This document shows positions 15,572 through 23,473 of a stretch of DNA of 64,000 nt, piece by piece (position 1 is the first letter of the stretch; each line of letters begins with the position of its first letter). The stretch spans positions 1-64,000 of the forward strand of contig NZ_PVMZ01000014.1 in assembly GCF_003001815.1 (NCBI RefSeq). Direction: 5' to 3'. The notes under the pieces were generated by a model that searched no databases, had not been told where the DNA came from, and saw only the letters and a list, made by a program, of their open reading frames with translations. The DNA is from Actinoplanes italicus (lineage in GTDB: Bacteria > Actinomycetota > Actinomycetes > Mycobacteriales > Micromonosporaceae). Position numbers and translations under genes: made by a program.

Positions 15572-15946
15572 TCAGAAGGCGTACGGCCCGAAGCGTCCCC
15601 AGGCGACGACGAGCGAGAGCACCAGCAGTACCGCGGCCGGAACGGCGCCCGGACCCTCACCGCGGCGGACGTGCACCACCACCGCGCCGATCATGGTGAC
15701 CGCGAGGCCGGCCGCAGCGACGGGGACCAGGATCGGCAGCACGTCGAGGACGGCGGGCAGGATCAGGCCGATCGCGCCGAGCACCTCCAGCGCGCCGATG
15801 GTCTTGATCTGGCCCGCGGTGAAGTCCTCGGTCCAGGCCAGGCCGGAGGCGGCGAGCTTCTCCTTGGGCTGGATCAGCTTCATCGCGCCGGCGCCCAGGA
15901 AGGCGGCGGCGAGCAGGGCGGCGATGATCCACAGGACGACGTTCAT
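15572..15946 (-). CDS. DoxX-family membrane protein
   Basis: 124 aa with four hydrophobic helices (VVLWIIAALLAAAFLGAG; IGALEVLGAIGLILPAVL; ILVPVAAAGLAVTMIGAVVV; VPAAVLLVLSLVVAW). The pattern, including AGAMKLIQPKEKLAASGLAW, fits DoxX/DoxX-like proteins, membrane proteins linked to redox or detoxification. GAGGAA lies just before the ATG. It is divergent from a MarR regulator, with paired repeats in the shared promoter region. Confidence 0.8.
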   Translation of the reverse strand: MNVVLWIIAALLAAAFLGAGAMKLIQPKEKLAASGLAWTEDFTAGQIKTIGALEVLGAIGLILPAVLDVLPILVPVAAAGLAVTMIGAVVVHVRRGEGPGAVPAAVLLVLSLVVAWGRFGPYAF

Positions 15947-15967
15947 GATTCCTCGACTCGCTCGGTC

Positions 15968-16009
15968 ACTTAAACAGTTGAGCGAACCGTAGGCCCATTG
16001 ACTTAAACA
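15968..16009. promoter_or_regulatory. Candidate MarR operators (paired ACTTAAACA)
   Basis: ACTTAAACA occurs at 15968-15976 and again at 16001-16009, 33 bases apart (about three helical turns), within the doxX/marR intergenic region. The second copy is part of ACTT-N8-AAGT dyad symmetry. One copy overlaps the doxX -35 box and the other lies just beyond its -10 box, as expected for repression by the adjacent MarR protein. Confidence 0.45.
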
Positions 16010-16014
16010 TGCAA
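15986..16014 (-). promoter_or_regulatory. doxX promoter
   Basis: On the minus strand TTGCAT (16014-16009), a 17-base spacer and TACGGT (15991-15986). The -35 overlaps the right ACTTAAACA repeat. Confidence 0.5.
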
Positions 16015-16028
16015 GTAAAACCGTCGGC

Positions 16029-16034
16029 TAGGAT
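16029..16034 (+). promoter_or_regulatory. -10 box of leaderless marR
   Basis: TAGGAT ends six bases before the GTG at 16041. Confidence 0.55.
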
Positions 16035-16040
16035 GCTGAC

Positions 16041-16529
16041 GTGGAGACACCCGAGCCACGCTGGCTGACCAGCGAAGAGCGTGCCGCCTGGATGACCCTG
16101 ATGGGCGTGTTCATGCGGCTGCCCACGGCCCTCGACGCGCAGTTGCTGCGAGACTCCGGCCTCAGCCACTTCGAGTACGGCATCCTCGCCGGCCTCTCCG
16201 AGAATCCCGGCCGGACACTGCGGATGAGTACCCTGGCGGTCCTGGCCGAGGGCTCCCTGGCCCGGCTCTCGCAGGCGGTCGGACGGCTCGAGAAGCGCGG
16301 CTGGGTGCGCCGCTCCCCCGATCCCACCGACGGCCGCTACACCCTGGCCACCCTCACCGACGAGGGCTGGGACAAGATCGTCGCCAGCGCTCCCGGGCAC
16401 GTCGAGAACGTACGCACCCTGGTCTTCGACTCACTCACCAGGGCACAGGTGCGCCAGCTCCAGGAGATCGGCCGCCGGATCCTCGCCGCCACCGACCCCG
16501 AGGGTTCCTGCCCGGGAGCGGCCCGGTGA
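16041..16529 (+). CDS. MarR-family transcriptional regulator
   Basis: 162 aa. The winged helix region reads LSHFEYGILAGLSENPGRTLRMSTLA, then SLARLSQAVGRLEKRGWVRRSPDPTDGRYTLATLTDEG, the DNA-recognition helix and wing of MarR proteins. It probably controls the divergent doxX gene and itself. The GTG start at 16041 is supported by the -10 box six bases upstream. It overlaps the glycosylase start by four bases (GTGA). Confidence 0.9.
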   Translation: METPEPRWLTSEERAAWMTLMGVFMRLPTALDAQLLRDSGLSHFEYGILAGLSENPGRTLRMSTLAVLAEGSLARLSQAVGRLEKRGWVRRSPDPTDGRYTLATLTDEGWDKIVASAPGHVENVRTLVFDSLTRAQVRQLQEIGRRILAATDPEGSCPGAAR

Positions 16530-17122
16530 GCCCCGGCTGGATGACACTGCCCGCCACCGCCGTCGACGAGGCGGCGCGGCTGCTGCTCGGCTGGCGGCTC
16601 ACCGCGAACGGCGTGACCGTCCGGCTGTCCGAGGTGGAGGCCTACAGCGGGCTCGGCGAGGACCCGGCCAGTCACGCGCACCGGGGTATGACCGGCCGTA
16701 ACGCGGTGATGTTCGGACCCGCCGGGCGGCTCTACGTCTACCAGATCTACGGCATGCACTTCTGCGCCAACATCGTCTGCGGCGAGCAGGGCCGGGCGGC
16801 CGCCGTGCTGCTGCGGGCCGGTGCGGTGATCGACGGCCACGACCTGGCCCGCAAGCGACGGCCGGCGGCCCGCCGTGACACCGACCTGGCCGCCGGGCCG
16901 GCCAAGCTGATGCAGGTCCTCGACCTCGACCGCGCCGCCAACGACACTCCCCTGCTCGGCGGCGGACCGGCCACGCTGGCCCCTCCGGACGGACCGGCCG
17001 GCCCGGTCTCGGCGGGGCCGCGCGTCGGCGTCACCTCGGCACACGACGTGCCGTGGCGGTTCTGGATCACCGGCGATCCGACGGTCAGCGCGTACCGCCG
17101 TCACACCCGGCGCCGCCGGTGA
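16526..17122 (+). CDS. 3-methyladenine DNA glycosylase (AAG/Mpg family)
   Basis: 198 aa. It removes alkylated purines in base-excision repair. The family signature is clear: LSEVEAYSGLGEDPASHAH, RGMTGRNAVMFGPAGRLYVYQIYGMHFCANIV, with the catalytic Glu in EVEAY and the DNA-intercalating Tyr region near YVYQIYG. The GTG start overlaps marR by four bases, so it is coupled to it. Its last 38 bases overlap the end of the convergent helD gene. Confidence 0.92.
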   Translation: MSPGWMTLPATAVDEAARLLLGWRLTANGVTVRLSEVEAYSGLGEDPASHAHRGMTGRNAVMFGPAGRLYVYQIYGMHFCANIVCGEQGRAAAVLLRAGAVIDGHDLARKRRPAARRDTDLAAGPAKLMQVLDLDRAANDTPLLGGGPATLAPPDGPAGPVSAGPRVGVTSAHDVPWRFWITGDPTVSAYRRHTRRRR

Positions 17123-19337
17123 CGCGGAAGACCGTGAGGCTCCTGGTGGCGCGGGTCAGCGCGACGTAAAGGTCGTTCACGCCGCGCGGCGACTCCCCGC
17201 GGATCAGTTCCGGATCGACGAGGACCACGTGGTCGAACTCCAGGCCCTTCGCCTCGGTGACGGTCAGCAGCACGGCCGGTTCGTCCAGGTCGGAGCCGAG
17301 ATGCGGCAGGGCGGCGGCGACCTCGGCACGCCGGCCGGCAGGCACGATCACCGCGAGACTCCCGGCTCCCGGCTCACCCGCCACCACCGCGGCGAGAGCG
17401 GCCGCGTCGCCGGTCAGCTCGCGCGGCTCGGCGCCGGACGAGCGGACCGGGCGGGGCAGCTCGATCGGCGGGTCGGCGTCGGCGAGCAGGCGTCCGGCGT
17501 ACGCCATGATCTCGGCGGGGGTGCGGTAACTCACGGACAGCGCGGCGAGACGCCAGCGGTCGGAGACGTACGGCGAAAGCACCTCCCCCCACGAGCCGGC
17601 GCCGCCCGCCGCACCGGTCTGTGCCAGGTCACCGACGATCGTCATGGACCGGCTGGGACACCGGCGCATCAGCATCCGCCACGCCATCGGCGACAGTTCC
17701 TGCGCCTCGTCCACGATGACGTGCCCGAACGCCCACCTCCGGTCCACCGCCGCGCGTTCGGCGGCCGTCCGCACATCCCGGTCGGCGTAGCGCTCGGCGA
17801 GCACGCCGGCCTCGATCACGTCGGCCACGTTCGGGATCTCGGCCTCGAAGTCGTCCTCCGCCTCGTACGACTTCGAGCCGGCCGAGATGTCCAGCACGCC
17901 CTGCGCGTAGTCGAGCCGTCGACGCAGGTCACGGGCCTGCCGGGCGCGTGCCGCCGAGTCGTCCTCGCCGAGCAGTTCGACCGCCTCGTCGAGCAGCGGG
18001 ACGTCGGCCGCCGACCAGCCGCCGCCCGGCTCACGGCGCAACTCGTCACGATCCGTGGTCGCGAACAGGTCGTCGAGGAACCGTTCCGGGGTGAGCACCG
18101 GCCACAGCTCGTCGAGCACCGCCCGCACCCCGGGATCCCCGGCCAGATCGCCGCGGATGTCGGCCACGTCGGCCTCGTCGAGCACGTTCGGCGTACCCGG
18201 GGCGTCGTCCTCGCCGAGCGGGTCGTTCCAGAACGGGTCCGCGCCGATCCGCTCGGCCACCTGTTCGGCCAGCACGTCGAGCACCCCGGCCACGAAGATC
18301 GGCCGGGCCAGATTGTGCAGGCGGCCGGACTCCCGGGCCCGGCGGCGCGGCGTCTCGCAGTCGTAGCGGTCCAGCCGCAGCACGTGCCGGTCCACCACGA
18401 TCTCGACCGGTGTCTCCGGCACGCGCTGCCTGGCCCGTACGCCCTCGATCAGGAAGTCCACCATGTCGGAACGGCCCTTCACCTCGGCGGTGGCGGCCGT
18501 CTCCCGCCGTGTCGCCACCACGCCCGGGAACAGGTCGGCGGGGGTCGCCAGCAGCACGCCCGTCTCGGCGAGCGACGGCAGCACCTGCGAGATGTAGCGC
18601 AGGAACATCGGGTTGGGGCCGACGATCAGCACGCCGCGGGCGCTCAGCTGCTCCCGGTGCGTGTAGAGCAGGTAGGCCGCCCGATGCAGGGCCACCGCCG
18701 TCTTCCCGGTGCCCGGCCCGCCCTGCACAACGAGCACGCCACCGGCCGCCGAGCGGATCACCCGGTCCTGCTCGGCCTGGATCGTCTCGACGATGTCGCG
18801 CATCCGGCCGGTGCGGTGCGCGTCCAGGGCGGCGATCAGCGCGGCCTCACCGACCAGTGGTCCATTCCCGGCGGTCGCGTCGAAGACCTCATCATCAAGG
18901 CCGACGACGGTACGCCCACGCGTGCGGATGTGGCGGCGGCGGACGATGCCGTACGGGGTGACGGCCGTAGCCACGTAGAACGGCCGCGCCGCCGGCGCCC
19001 GCCAGTCGACCAGCAGCGGCTCGTCGGTGTCGTGGATGCCGATCCGGCCGATGCGCAGCGGGCCGCCGTCGCGCGGGTCGAGGCGGCCGAAGCACAGCCC
19101 CGACTCGACCGCCTCGTAACGGGCCAGGCGTTCGGCGTAGCCGTGGGCCGCGACGTCGCGCTGGAGCCGTGCCTGCGGTGTGCCGCCGCCCTGGCTCCAC
19201 TGGCCGGTCAGCTGGCCGCGGACCCGGTCGCGCAGCTCGTCCAGCCGGGTGTAGAGCATCGTGACGTGTTCCTGTTCCTCGGCGATCGCCCGTGCCTCCG
19301 GAGAATCCGCCACGGAAATGCTTGACAGACTTGACAC
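17085..19337 (-). CDS. HelD-type UvrD-like ATPase acting on RNA polymerase
   Basis: 750 aa, superfamily 1 helicase fold. Motifs in order: Walker A GGPGTGKTAVALHRAAYLLY, Walker B VIVDEAQELSPMAWRML, motif III GDLAQTG, motif IV SYRTP, motif V TVTEAKGLEFDHVVLV and motif VI YVALTRATRSL. The N-terminal coiled-coil region (EARAIAEEQEHVTMLYTRLDELRDRVR) and the inserted middle domain match actinobacterial (class II) HelD, which frees stalled RNA polymerase and is tied to rifampicin tolerance. I chose the GTG at 19337 (VSSLSSISVADS) because GGGAGG lies five bases upstream. No rifampicin-associated element was recognised upstream. Confidence 0.88.
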   Translation of the reverse strand: MSSLSSISVADSPEARAIAEEQEHVTMLYTRLDELRDRVRGQLTGQWSQGGGTPQARLQRDVAAHGYAERLARYEAVESGLCFGRLDPRDGGPLRIGRIGIHDTDEPLLVDWRAPAARPFYVATAVTPYGIVRRRHIRTRGRTVVGLDDEVFDATAGNGPLVGEAALIAALDAHRTGRMRDIVETIQAEQDRVIRSAAGGVLVVQGGPGTGKTAVALHRAAYLLYTHREQLSARGVLIVGPNPMFLRYISQVLPSLAETGVLLATPADLFPGVVATRRETAATAEVKGRSDMVDFLIEGVRARQRVPETPVEIVVDRHVLRLDRYDCETPRRRARESGRLHNLARPIFVAGVLDVLAEQVAERIGADPFWNDPLGEDDAPGTPNVLDEADVADIRGDLAGDPGVRAVLDELWPVLTPERFLDDLFATTDRDELRREPGGGWSAADVPLLDEAVELLGEDDSAARARQARDLRRRLDYAQGVLDISAGSKSYEAEDDFEAEIPNVADVIEAGVLAERYADRDVRTAAERAAVDRRWAFGHVIVDEAQELSPMAWRMLMRRCPSRSMTIVGDLAQTGAAGGAGSWGEVLSPYVSDRWRLAALSVSYRTPAEIMAYAGRLLADADPPIELPRPVRSSGAEPRELTGDAAALAAVVAGEPGAGSLAVIVPAGRRAEVAAALPHLGSDLDEPAVLLTVTEAKGLEFDHVVLVDPELIRGESPRGVNDLYVALTRATRSLTVFRVTGGAGCDGGTR

Positions 19338-19434
19338 CCGTGCCTCCCAGCCGTATTCTGATAGTGGTTCTTTCTGTCGCACGTAGCCAAAGACGCGCGA
19401 ACTTCCAGAGTACACGCCGCGATGACCGTGTGCG

Positions 19435-19866
19435 TCAGGTGAGCAGAATCTTCAGGGCCGCCGCATCGGCCCGCCAGGCGAGTTCGTCCAGCAGGGGCGG
19501 CGCGTGCACGGGCAACGGCCCGTCGGCGCCGGCGTCGTCCGGATATCGGGCGGTCACGTGGGTGTGCAGGTGCCGTTCGCGGTTGCCGAGCGTCAGATAG
19601 TTGAGCCGCGACGGGCGGAAACAGTCACGGATCGCCCGGGCCACTGTCAGAACCTCGCGGTGATAGAGATCGGACTCGACGGGGCTCAGGTCGATCGGCT
19701 CGCTGATGTGCCGGCCGCGCCACACCACGATCGCGTGACCACGGACGAACGACCGGCGGGCGAGATACGAGTCGGTGACCCGGCCGGACCAGATCCGGAG
19801 TCCGTAGTCGGTCTCGTCGCGCCGGTCACCGCACCAGCGACAACCGTCCTCCCCCACCGGCTCCAT
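19435..19866 (-). CDS. HIT-family protein
   Basis: 143 aa. The histidine triad HLHTHV (His99, His101, His103) follows NYLTLGNRERH, and a zinc-type CRWC pair lies at residues 9-12. HIT proteins hydrolyse or transfer nucleotides from nucleoside phosphates; the specific substrate is unknown. The ATG at 19866 has TATGGT six bases upstream. Confidence 0.85.
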   Translation of the reverse strand: MEPVGEDGCRWCGDRRDETDYGLRIWSGRVTDSYLARRSFVRGHAIVVWRGRHISEPIDLSPVESDLYHREVLTVARAIRDCFRPSRLNYLTLGNRERHLHTHVTARYPDDAGADGPLPVHAPPLLDELAWRADAAALKILLT

Positions 19867-19872
19867 CCCGGA

Positions 19873-19878
19873 ACCATA
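19873..19878 (-). promoter_or_regulatory. -10 box of a leaderless gene
   Basis: TATGGT on the minus strand, six bases before the ATG at 19866. Confidence 0.5.
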
Positions 19879-19915
19879 AACGATCCTCGATAGATATCGG
19901 GGTCCCGTTCGGCTC

Positions 19916-20386
19916 TCACCAGGAGGTCAGGGAGCGCCAGCCCTGCTCGGGTGCGCCGGTGCAGGCGCGGAGGCGGACCTTTCCCACGTTCGACCTGTCG
20001 ACCGAGAGCTCGGTCAGGCACGGGCCGTTGCGGGTGCCGGCCTGGAAGGTCGTGGTGATCCACCAGTTCTGATTCGACCGGTAGGTGCAGGCCCTCACCA
20101 GGACCTTGGAGCCGGAGCTGTGCGGTTGCAGGCAGTTCTCGCCCTGGGTGAGGCGGCCCTCGCTGGTCTGGTAGAAGAGCTGCGTCCTGTCTCCCTTGAC
20201 GCATGCGGTCGTGGACAGGATCGTGCCGATCGGACCGCCGGTGAGGCAGCGGTACGGAGTGCCGCGCGTGACGATCCAGCCCTGCAGCAGCGGCGGCGGG
20301 CCCGGCACGGCGGCCGCCGGCACACCCGGCAGGCCGAGCAGCAGAGCCGCGGCGGGCAAGGAGGCGAGCACACCACGGCTGAGCAT
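19916..20386 (-). CDS. Secreted ricin B-type lectin-like protein
   Basis: 156 aa. A signal peptide (MLSRGVLASLPAAALLLGLPGVPAAA, cut near residue 26) precedes a single beta-trefoil-like domain with three cysteine-bearing subunits: YRCLTGG...TTACV, NCLQPHSSGSKVLVRACTYRSNQNWWI and PCLTELS...VRLRACTGAPEQGW. The Q-x-W motifs appear as NQNWW and EQGW. No catalytic domain is attached, so it is probably a free carbohydrate-binding protein. The start is supported by TAGAGT six bases upstream. Confidence 0.7.
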   Translation of the reverse strand: MLSRGVLASLPAAALLLGLPGVPAAAVPGPPPLLQGWIVTRGTPYRCLTGGPIGTILSTTACVKGDRTQLFYQTSEGRLTQGENCLQPHSSGSKVLVRACTYRSNQNWWITTTFQAGTRNGPCLTELSVDRSNVGKVRLRACTGAPEQGWRSLTSW

Positions 20387-20392
20387 CGTCCC

Positions 20393-20398
20393 ACTCTA
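20393..20398 (-). promoter_or_regulatory. -10 box of a leaderless gene
   Basis: TAGAGT on the minus strand, six bases before the ATG at 20386. Confidence 0.5.
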
Positions 20399-20512
20399 GG
20401 AACGGCCGGCCGGGCCGCGCAGACGTTCCGCCGAGAACCACACCCCGCGCGGCGGCGGCCGGGTGGCGCCGCCCGGTAGTGCGAAACGGCCCCGGCGGCC
20501 GAACCGGGACAC

Positions 20513-20518
20513 TAGCGT
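20513..20518 (+). promoter_or_regulatory. -10 box of a leaderless gene
   Basis: TAGCGT lies five bases before the GTG at 20524 and eight before the ATG at 20527; either could be the first transcribed codon. Confidence 0.4.
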
Positions 20519-20523
20519 CGTCG

Positions 20524-21057
20524 GTGATGATCACGCGTCGGGGTCTGTTGGGGCTGAGTGGGGTGTGCGCGGCCGGTGTGTTGTGGTCGGCCGGGCTGAT
20601 CGTGGCACTGGCGGCCGGAGCACGGCCGGTGATCACGCCGATCGCCGTCGGGTTCGCCGCGGTGCTGACCGTTCCGGGGTTCGCGGCCGGGATCCTCGCG
20701 AACCGGCGCGGCTATCAGACACGGCAGCCACGCCGGCTGTGGAGCCTGGCGTCCTGGGTGCCGCCGCACGTGCCGGTGTGGGCGGCGATCGCGGCGGCGC
20801 TGACGTTCGCCGGGTTCTGGCTGGCGCTGGTGCTGGCGTTCGTCGCGCTGGACGGCAGCCCGCAGCGCACCGGCGACCGTTACGTGCTCGTCGACCACGA
20901 CCGCGAGGTGGTGGTCGACGAGGCCACCTACGAACGGCAGCTCGACCACGAGACGCAGATCTCGCTGGCCGTACTGGGTGCTTTCGCGGTGGGTGGCACG
21001 TTCCTGTGCGCGGCCCGCGCCACCGACCACGAAGAGGTGTGGCCGGGCTTACCGTGA
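20524..21057 (+). CDS. Four-helix membrane protein, unknown function
   Basis: About 177 aa. Four hydrophobic segments are visible: LLGLSGVCAAGVLWSAGLIV, VITPIAVGFAAVLTVPGFAA, VWAAIAAALTFAGFWLALVL and ISLAVLGAFAVGGTFLCAA. A hydrophilic loop between helices 3 and 4 (GDRYVLVDHDREVVVDEATYERQL) is probably the functional part. No family recognised. The start is GTG 20524 or ATG 20527. The gene ends four bases before the decarboxylase ATG. Confidence 0.6.
   Translation: MMITRRGLLGLSGVCAAGVLWSAGLIVALAAGARPVITPIAVGFAAVLTVPGFAAGILANRRGYQTRQPRRLWSLASWVPPHVPVWAAIAAALTFAGFWLALVLAFVALDGSPQRTGDRYVLVDHDREVVVDEATYERQLDHETQISLAVLGAFAVGGTFLCAARATDHEEVWPGLP
21050..21055 (+). promoter_or_regulatory. -10 box of leaderless decarboxylase gene
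   Basis: TACCGT, six bases before the ATG at 21062. It lies inside the last codons of the upstream membrane-protein gene. Confidence 0.45.
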
Positions 21058-21061
21058 AGCG

Positions 21062-22450
21062 ATGAGCGACGAGTTCGGCGACCGGGCCTTCGACGAGGTG
21101 CTGACCCGGACCGCGCGGATCGCGGCGGACTGGCTCGGTTCCCTCGACCGGCGGCCGGTCGGCTGGGCCGTGACCCTCGACGAGCTGCGCGAACGGCTCG
21201 GCGGGCCGCTGCCGGACGGTCCGGTCGATCCGCTCACCGTGGTCGAGGAACTGGTGGAGGCGGCCGAGCCGGGCATGGTGGCCATCCCGTCCGGGCGCTA
21301 CTTCGGGTTCGTCATCGGCGGCGGGCTGCCGGCCGCGGTCGCCGCCGACTGGCTCACGACCGTCTGGGACCAGAATCCCGGCCTGTACGCGTGCGGGCCG
21401 TCCGCGTCGGTCGCCGAGGAGGTGGCCGGCGAGTGGCTGCGCGACCTGTTCGGACTGCCGGCCGGTAGCTCGTACGCGTTCGTCCCCGGCTGTCAGACCG
21501 CCCACCTGACCTGCCTGGCCGCGGCCCGGCACCACGTGCTGCGGCAGGCCGGGTGGAACGTCGAGGAGGACGGGCTGTGCGGCGCGCCGCCGGTGCGGAT
21601 CGTGGTCGGCGCGCGGCGGCACGCGACCATCGACCGGACGCTGCGGCTGCTCGGGTTCGGCACCGCGACGCTGACCGTGGTGCCCGCCGACGAGCAGGGC
21701 CGGATGGACGTTACGGCGCTGCGGACCGTTCTGCCCGGCGGACCCGCGATCGTGTGCGCCCAGGCCGGCGAGGTCAACACCGGGGCCTTCGACGACCTGG
21801 CCGCGATCGCCGACGTGACCGAGGCGGCCGGGGCGTGGCTGCACGTGGACGGAGCGTTCGGGCTGTGGGTGCTGGCCAGCCCGGCAGTGCGGCATCTGGC
21901 GGCCGGAGCGCAACGGGCCGACTCGTGGGCGTTCGACGCTCACAAGTGGCTGAATGTCCCGTACGACAGTGGTGTCGCCTTCTGCGCCCACCCGGAACCG
22001 CACCGGGCCGCGATCAGCGTCACCGCCGACTATCTGATCCAGGGCGGCGCCGGGCAGCCACGCGACGCCATCGACTGGACGCCCGGCTTCTCCCGGCGGG
22101 CCCGCGGCTTCCCGGTCTATGCGGCACTACGGTCCCTGGGCCGCCGGGGCGTCGCCGACCTGGTGGAACGCTGCTGCGCACACGCCCGGACGTTCGCGGA
22201 CGGACTGGCCGCAGTGCCCGGCTGCGAGGTGATCGGCGAGGTCGTGATCAACCAGGTGCTGTTCCGGTTCGGCGACGACGCGACCACCGACCGCGTGCTG
22301 CGGCACGTGGTCGACAGCGGCGAGGCGTGGCTGAGCGGGACCGTGGCCGGCGGGCGGCGGGCGATCCGGCTGTCGGTCTGCAACTGGCGCACCGGCGACG
22401 ATGACGTGCGGCGCACGCTGGAGGCGTTCAGACGGGCTGCCGCGAGCTGA
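21062..22450 (+). CDS. PLP-dependent group II amino acid decarboxylase
   Basis: 462 aa, fold type I. The PLP lysine is in SWAFDAHKWLNVPYDSG; upstream are AWLHVDGAFGLW (the Asp that pairs with the pyridine nitrogen) and IVCAQAGEVNTGAFDD. The N-terminal FVIGGGLPAAVAADWL and QNPGLYACGPSASVAEEV match aromatic-L-amino-acid/glutamate decarboxylase relatives. The substrate cannot be told. The ATG is supported by the -10 box six bases upstream. Its last 23 bases overlap the convergent esterase gene. Confidence 0.88.
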   Translation: MSDEFGDRAFDEVLTRTARIAADWLGSLDRRPVGWAVTLDELRERLGGPLPDGPVDPLTVVEELVEAAEPGMVAIPSGRYFGFVIGGGLPAAVAADWLTTVWDQNPGLYACGPSASVAEEVAGEWLRDLFGLPAGSSYAFVPGCQTAHLTCLAAARHHVLRQAGWNVEEDGLCGAPPVRIVVGARRHATIDRTLRLLGFGTATLTVVPADEQGRMDVTALRTVLPGGPAIVCAQAGEVNTGAFDDLAAIADVTEAAGAWLHVDGAFGLWVLASPAVRHLAAGAQRADSWAFDAHKWLNVPYDSGVAFCAHPEPHRAAISVTADYLIQGGAGQPRDAIDWTPGFSRRARGFPVYAALRSLGRRGVADLVERCCAHARTFADGLAAVPGCEVIGEVVINQVLFRFGDDATTDRVLRHVVDSGEAWLSGTVAGGRRAIRLSVCNWRTGDDDVRRTLEAFRRAAAS

Positions 22451-23297
22451 CGAACCGCCAGATCGCGGCGGTCGCGTCCAGGGTCGTGGCCGGCCACTCG
22501 TGACCGGCTCCCGCGATGCTGATCAGCTCCACCAGCCGGCCGTCCGGGCAGTTGGCGACCGACCTGGTCACCGGCCCGTCGACGGTTTCGGTCGCGGAGG
22601 AACAGGAGGCGGCGGTACGCCAGGACGCGATCACCCCGGTGATGGGCGGGCCGTCGATGCGGATCGGGATCCGGCCGGTGCCGCCGTTGTTCCGTGAGCC
22701 GGGGCCGCCCGCCCACGGGACGCTCTCGTCGGCGGTGCCGTGCACGTGAAGCACCGAGACCGGCGCCGGGTGCGGGCAGTCGCCGATCAGCGTGCCGGCG
22801 ACCGGGGCGATCGCGGTGAACACGGTGCTGTCGCAGGCGAGGCGGTAGGCCATCATCGCGCCGTTGGACATCCCGGTGACCGACACCCGCGCCGGGTCGA
22901 CGGGCGCGCCCCGCGAGACGGCCGCCACCACGTCCTCGATGAACCGGACGTCGTCGACGCCGTCGCGGGCAGCGGGGCCGCAGCAGCCGGGGCCGGCGTT
23001 CCACGAGCGGCGTACGCCGTCGGGGTAGGCGACCACGAATCCCCCGCGGTCGGCGGTGGCGTTCCAGCCGTACGCCCGCTCGGCCTGCGCTCCCGTGCCG
23101 GCGCCGCCGTGCAGGACCACCACGAGCGGAACCCGCCCGGCCGGCAGCGACGCCGGCCGGTAGGTACGGAAGGTCCGTTCACCCAGGTCGTGCGCGGTGC
23201 TGCCGGGCGGGATCGTGCCATCCGGGCCGGTGCATCCGGCGGGGGACAGGAGGAGCAGCACGAGCAGGAACCGCGGAAGCCTGGACATGAGTCGCAT
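22428..23297 (-). CDS. Lipoprotein esterase of the PHB-depolymerase (LpqC) family
   Basis: About 289 aa. A lipoprotein signal (FLLVLLLLSPAGC) ends in a lipobox cysteine near residue 20. The alpha/beta-hydrolase core shows the oxyanion segment VVVLHGGAGTG, the nucleophile elbow GMSNGAMM and LHVHGTADESVPW before the acid residue; the catalytic His is probably in GAGHEWP. Related proteins are annotated as polyhydroxybutyrate depolymerases or feruloyl esterases, but substrates are rarely proven. Start 23297 (MRLMSRLP) is preferred; 23288 is an alternative. Confidence 0.8.
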   Translation of the reverse strand: MRLMSRLPRFLLVLLLLSPAGCTGPDGTIPPGSTAHDLGERTFRTYRPASLPAGRVPLVVVLHGGAGTGAQAERAYGWNATADRGGFVVAYPDGVRRSWNAGPGCCGPAARDGVDDVRFIEDVVAAVSRGAPVDPARVSVTGMSNGAMMAYRLACDSTVFTAIAPVAGTLIGDCPHPAPVSVLHVHGTADESVPWAGGPGSRNNGGTGRIPIRIDGPPITGVIASWRTAASCSSATETVDGPVTRSVANCPDGRLVELISIAGAGHEWPATTLDATAAIWRFVSSRQPV

Positions 23298-23461
23298 CGT
23301 CACCCGGCCGTGTTCGGGTCCGGTAAAGGGCGGGTCCGGATACGGGCAGGAGACGCGGTCACCGGATACCGTCGGAAGCTCGCGCGCCCGGGTGACCGCC
23401 GAGGGGGAGGCCACCCGGGCGCACGAGCCGTGTTCCCGCCGGAGTGCTGGCGACCGGCATC

Positions 23462-23467
23462 TACGGT
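23462..23467 (+). promoter_or_regulatory. -10 box of a leaderless gene
   Basis: TACGGT, six bases before the GTG at 23474. Confidence 0.5.
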
Positions 23468-23473
23468 GGGCCG

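Noticed and set aside
23298-23473. Extended start of the esterase gene at 23414
   Set aside because: The extra 39 residues precede a normal lipoprotein signal peptide and cross the divergent promoter region.
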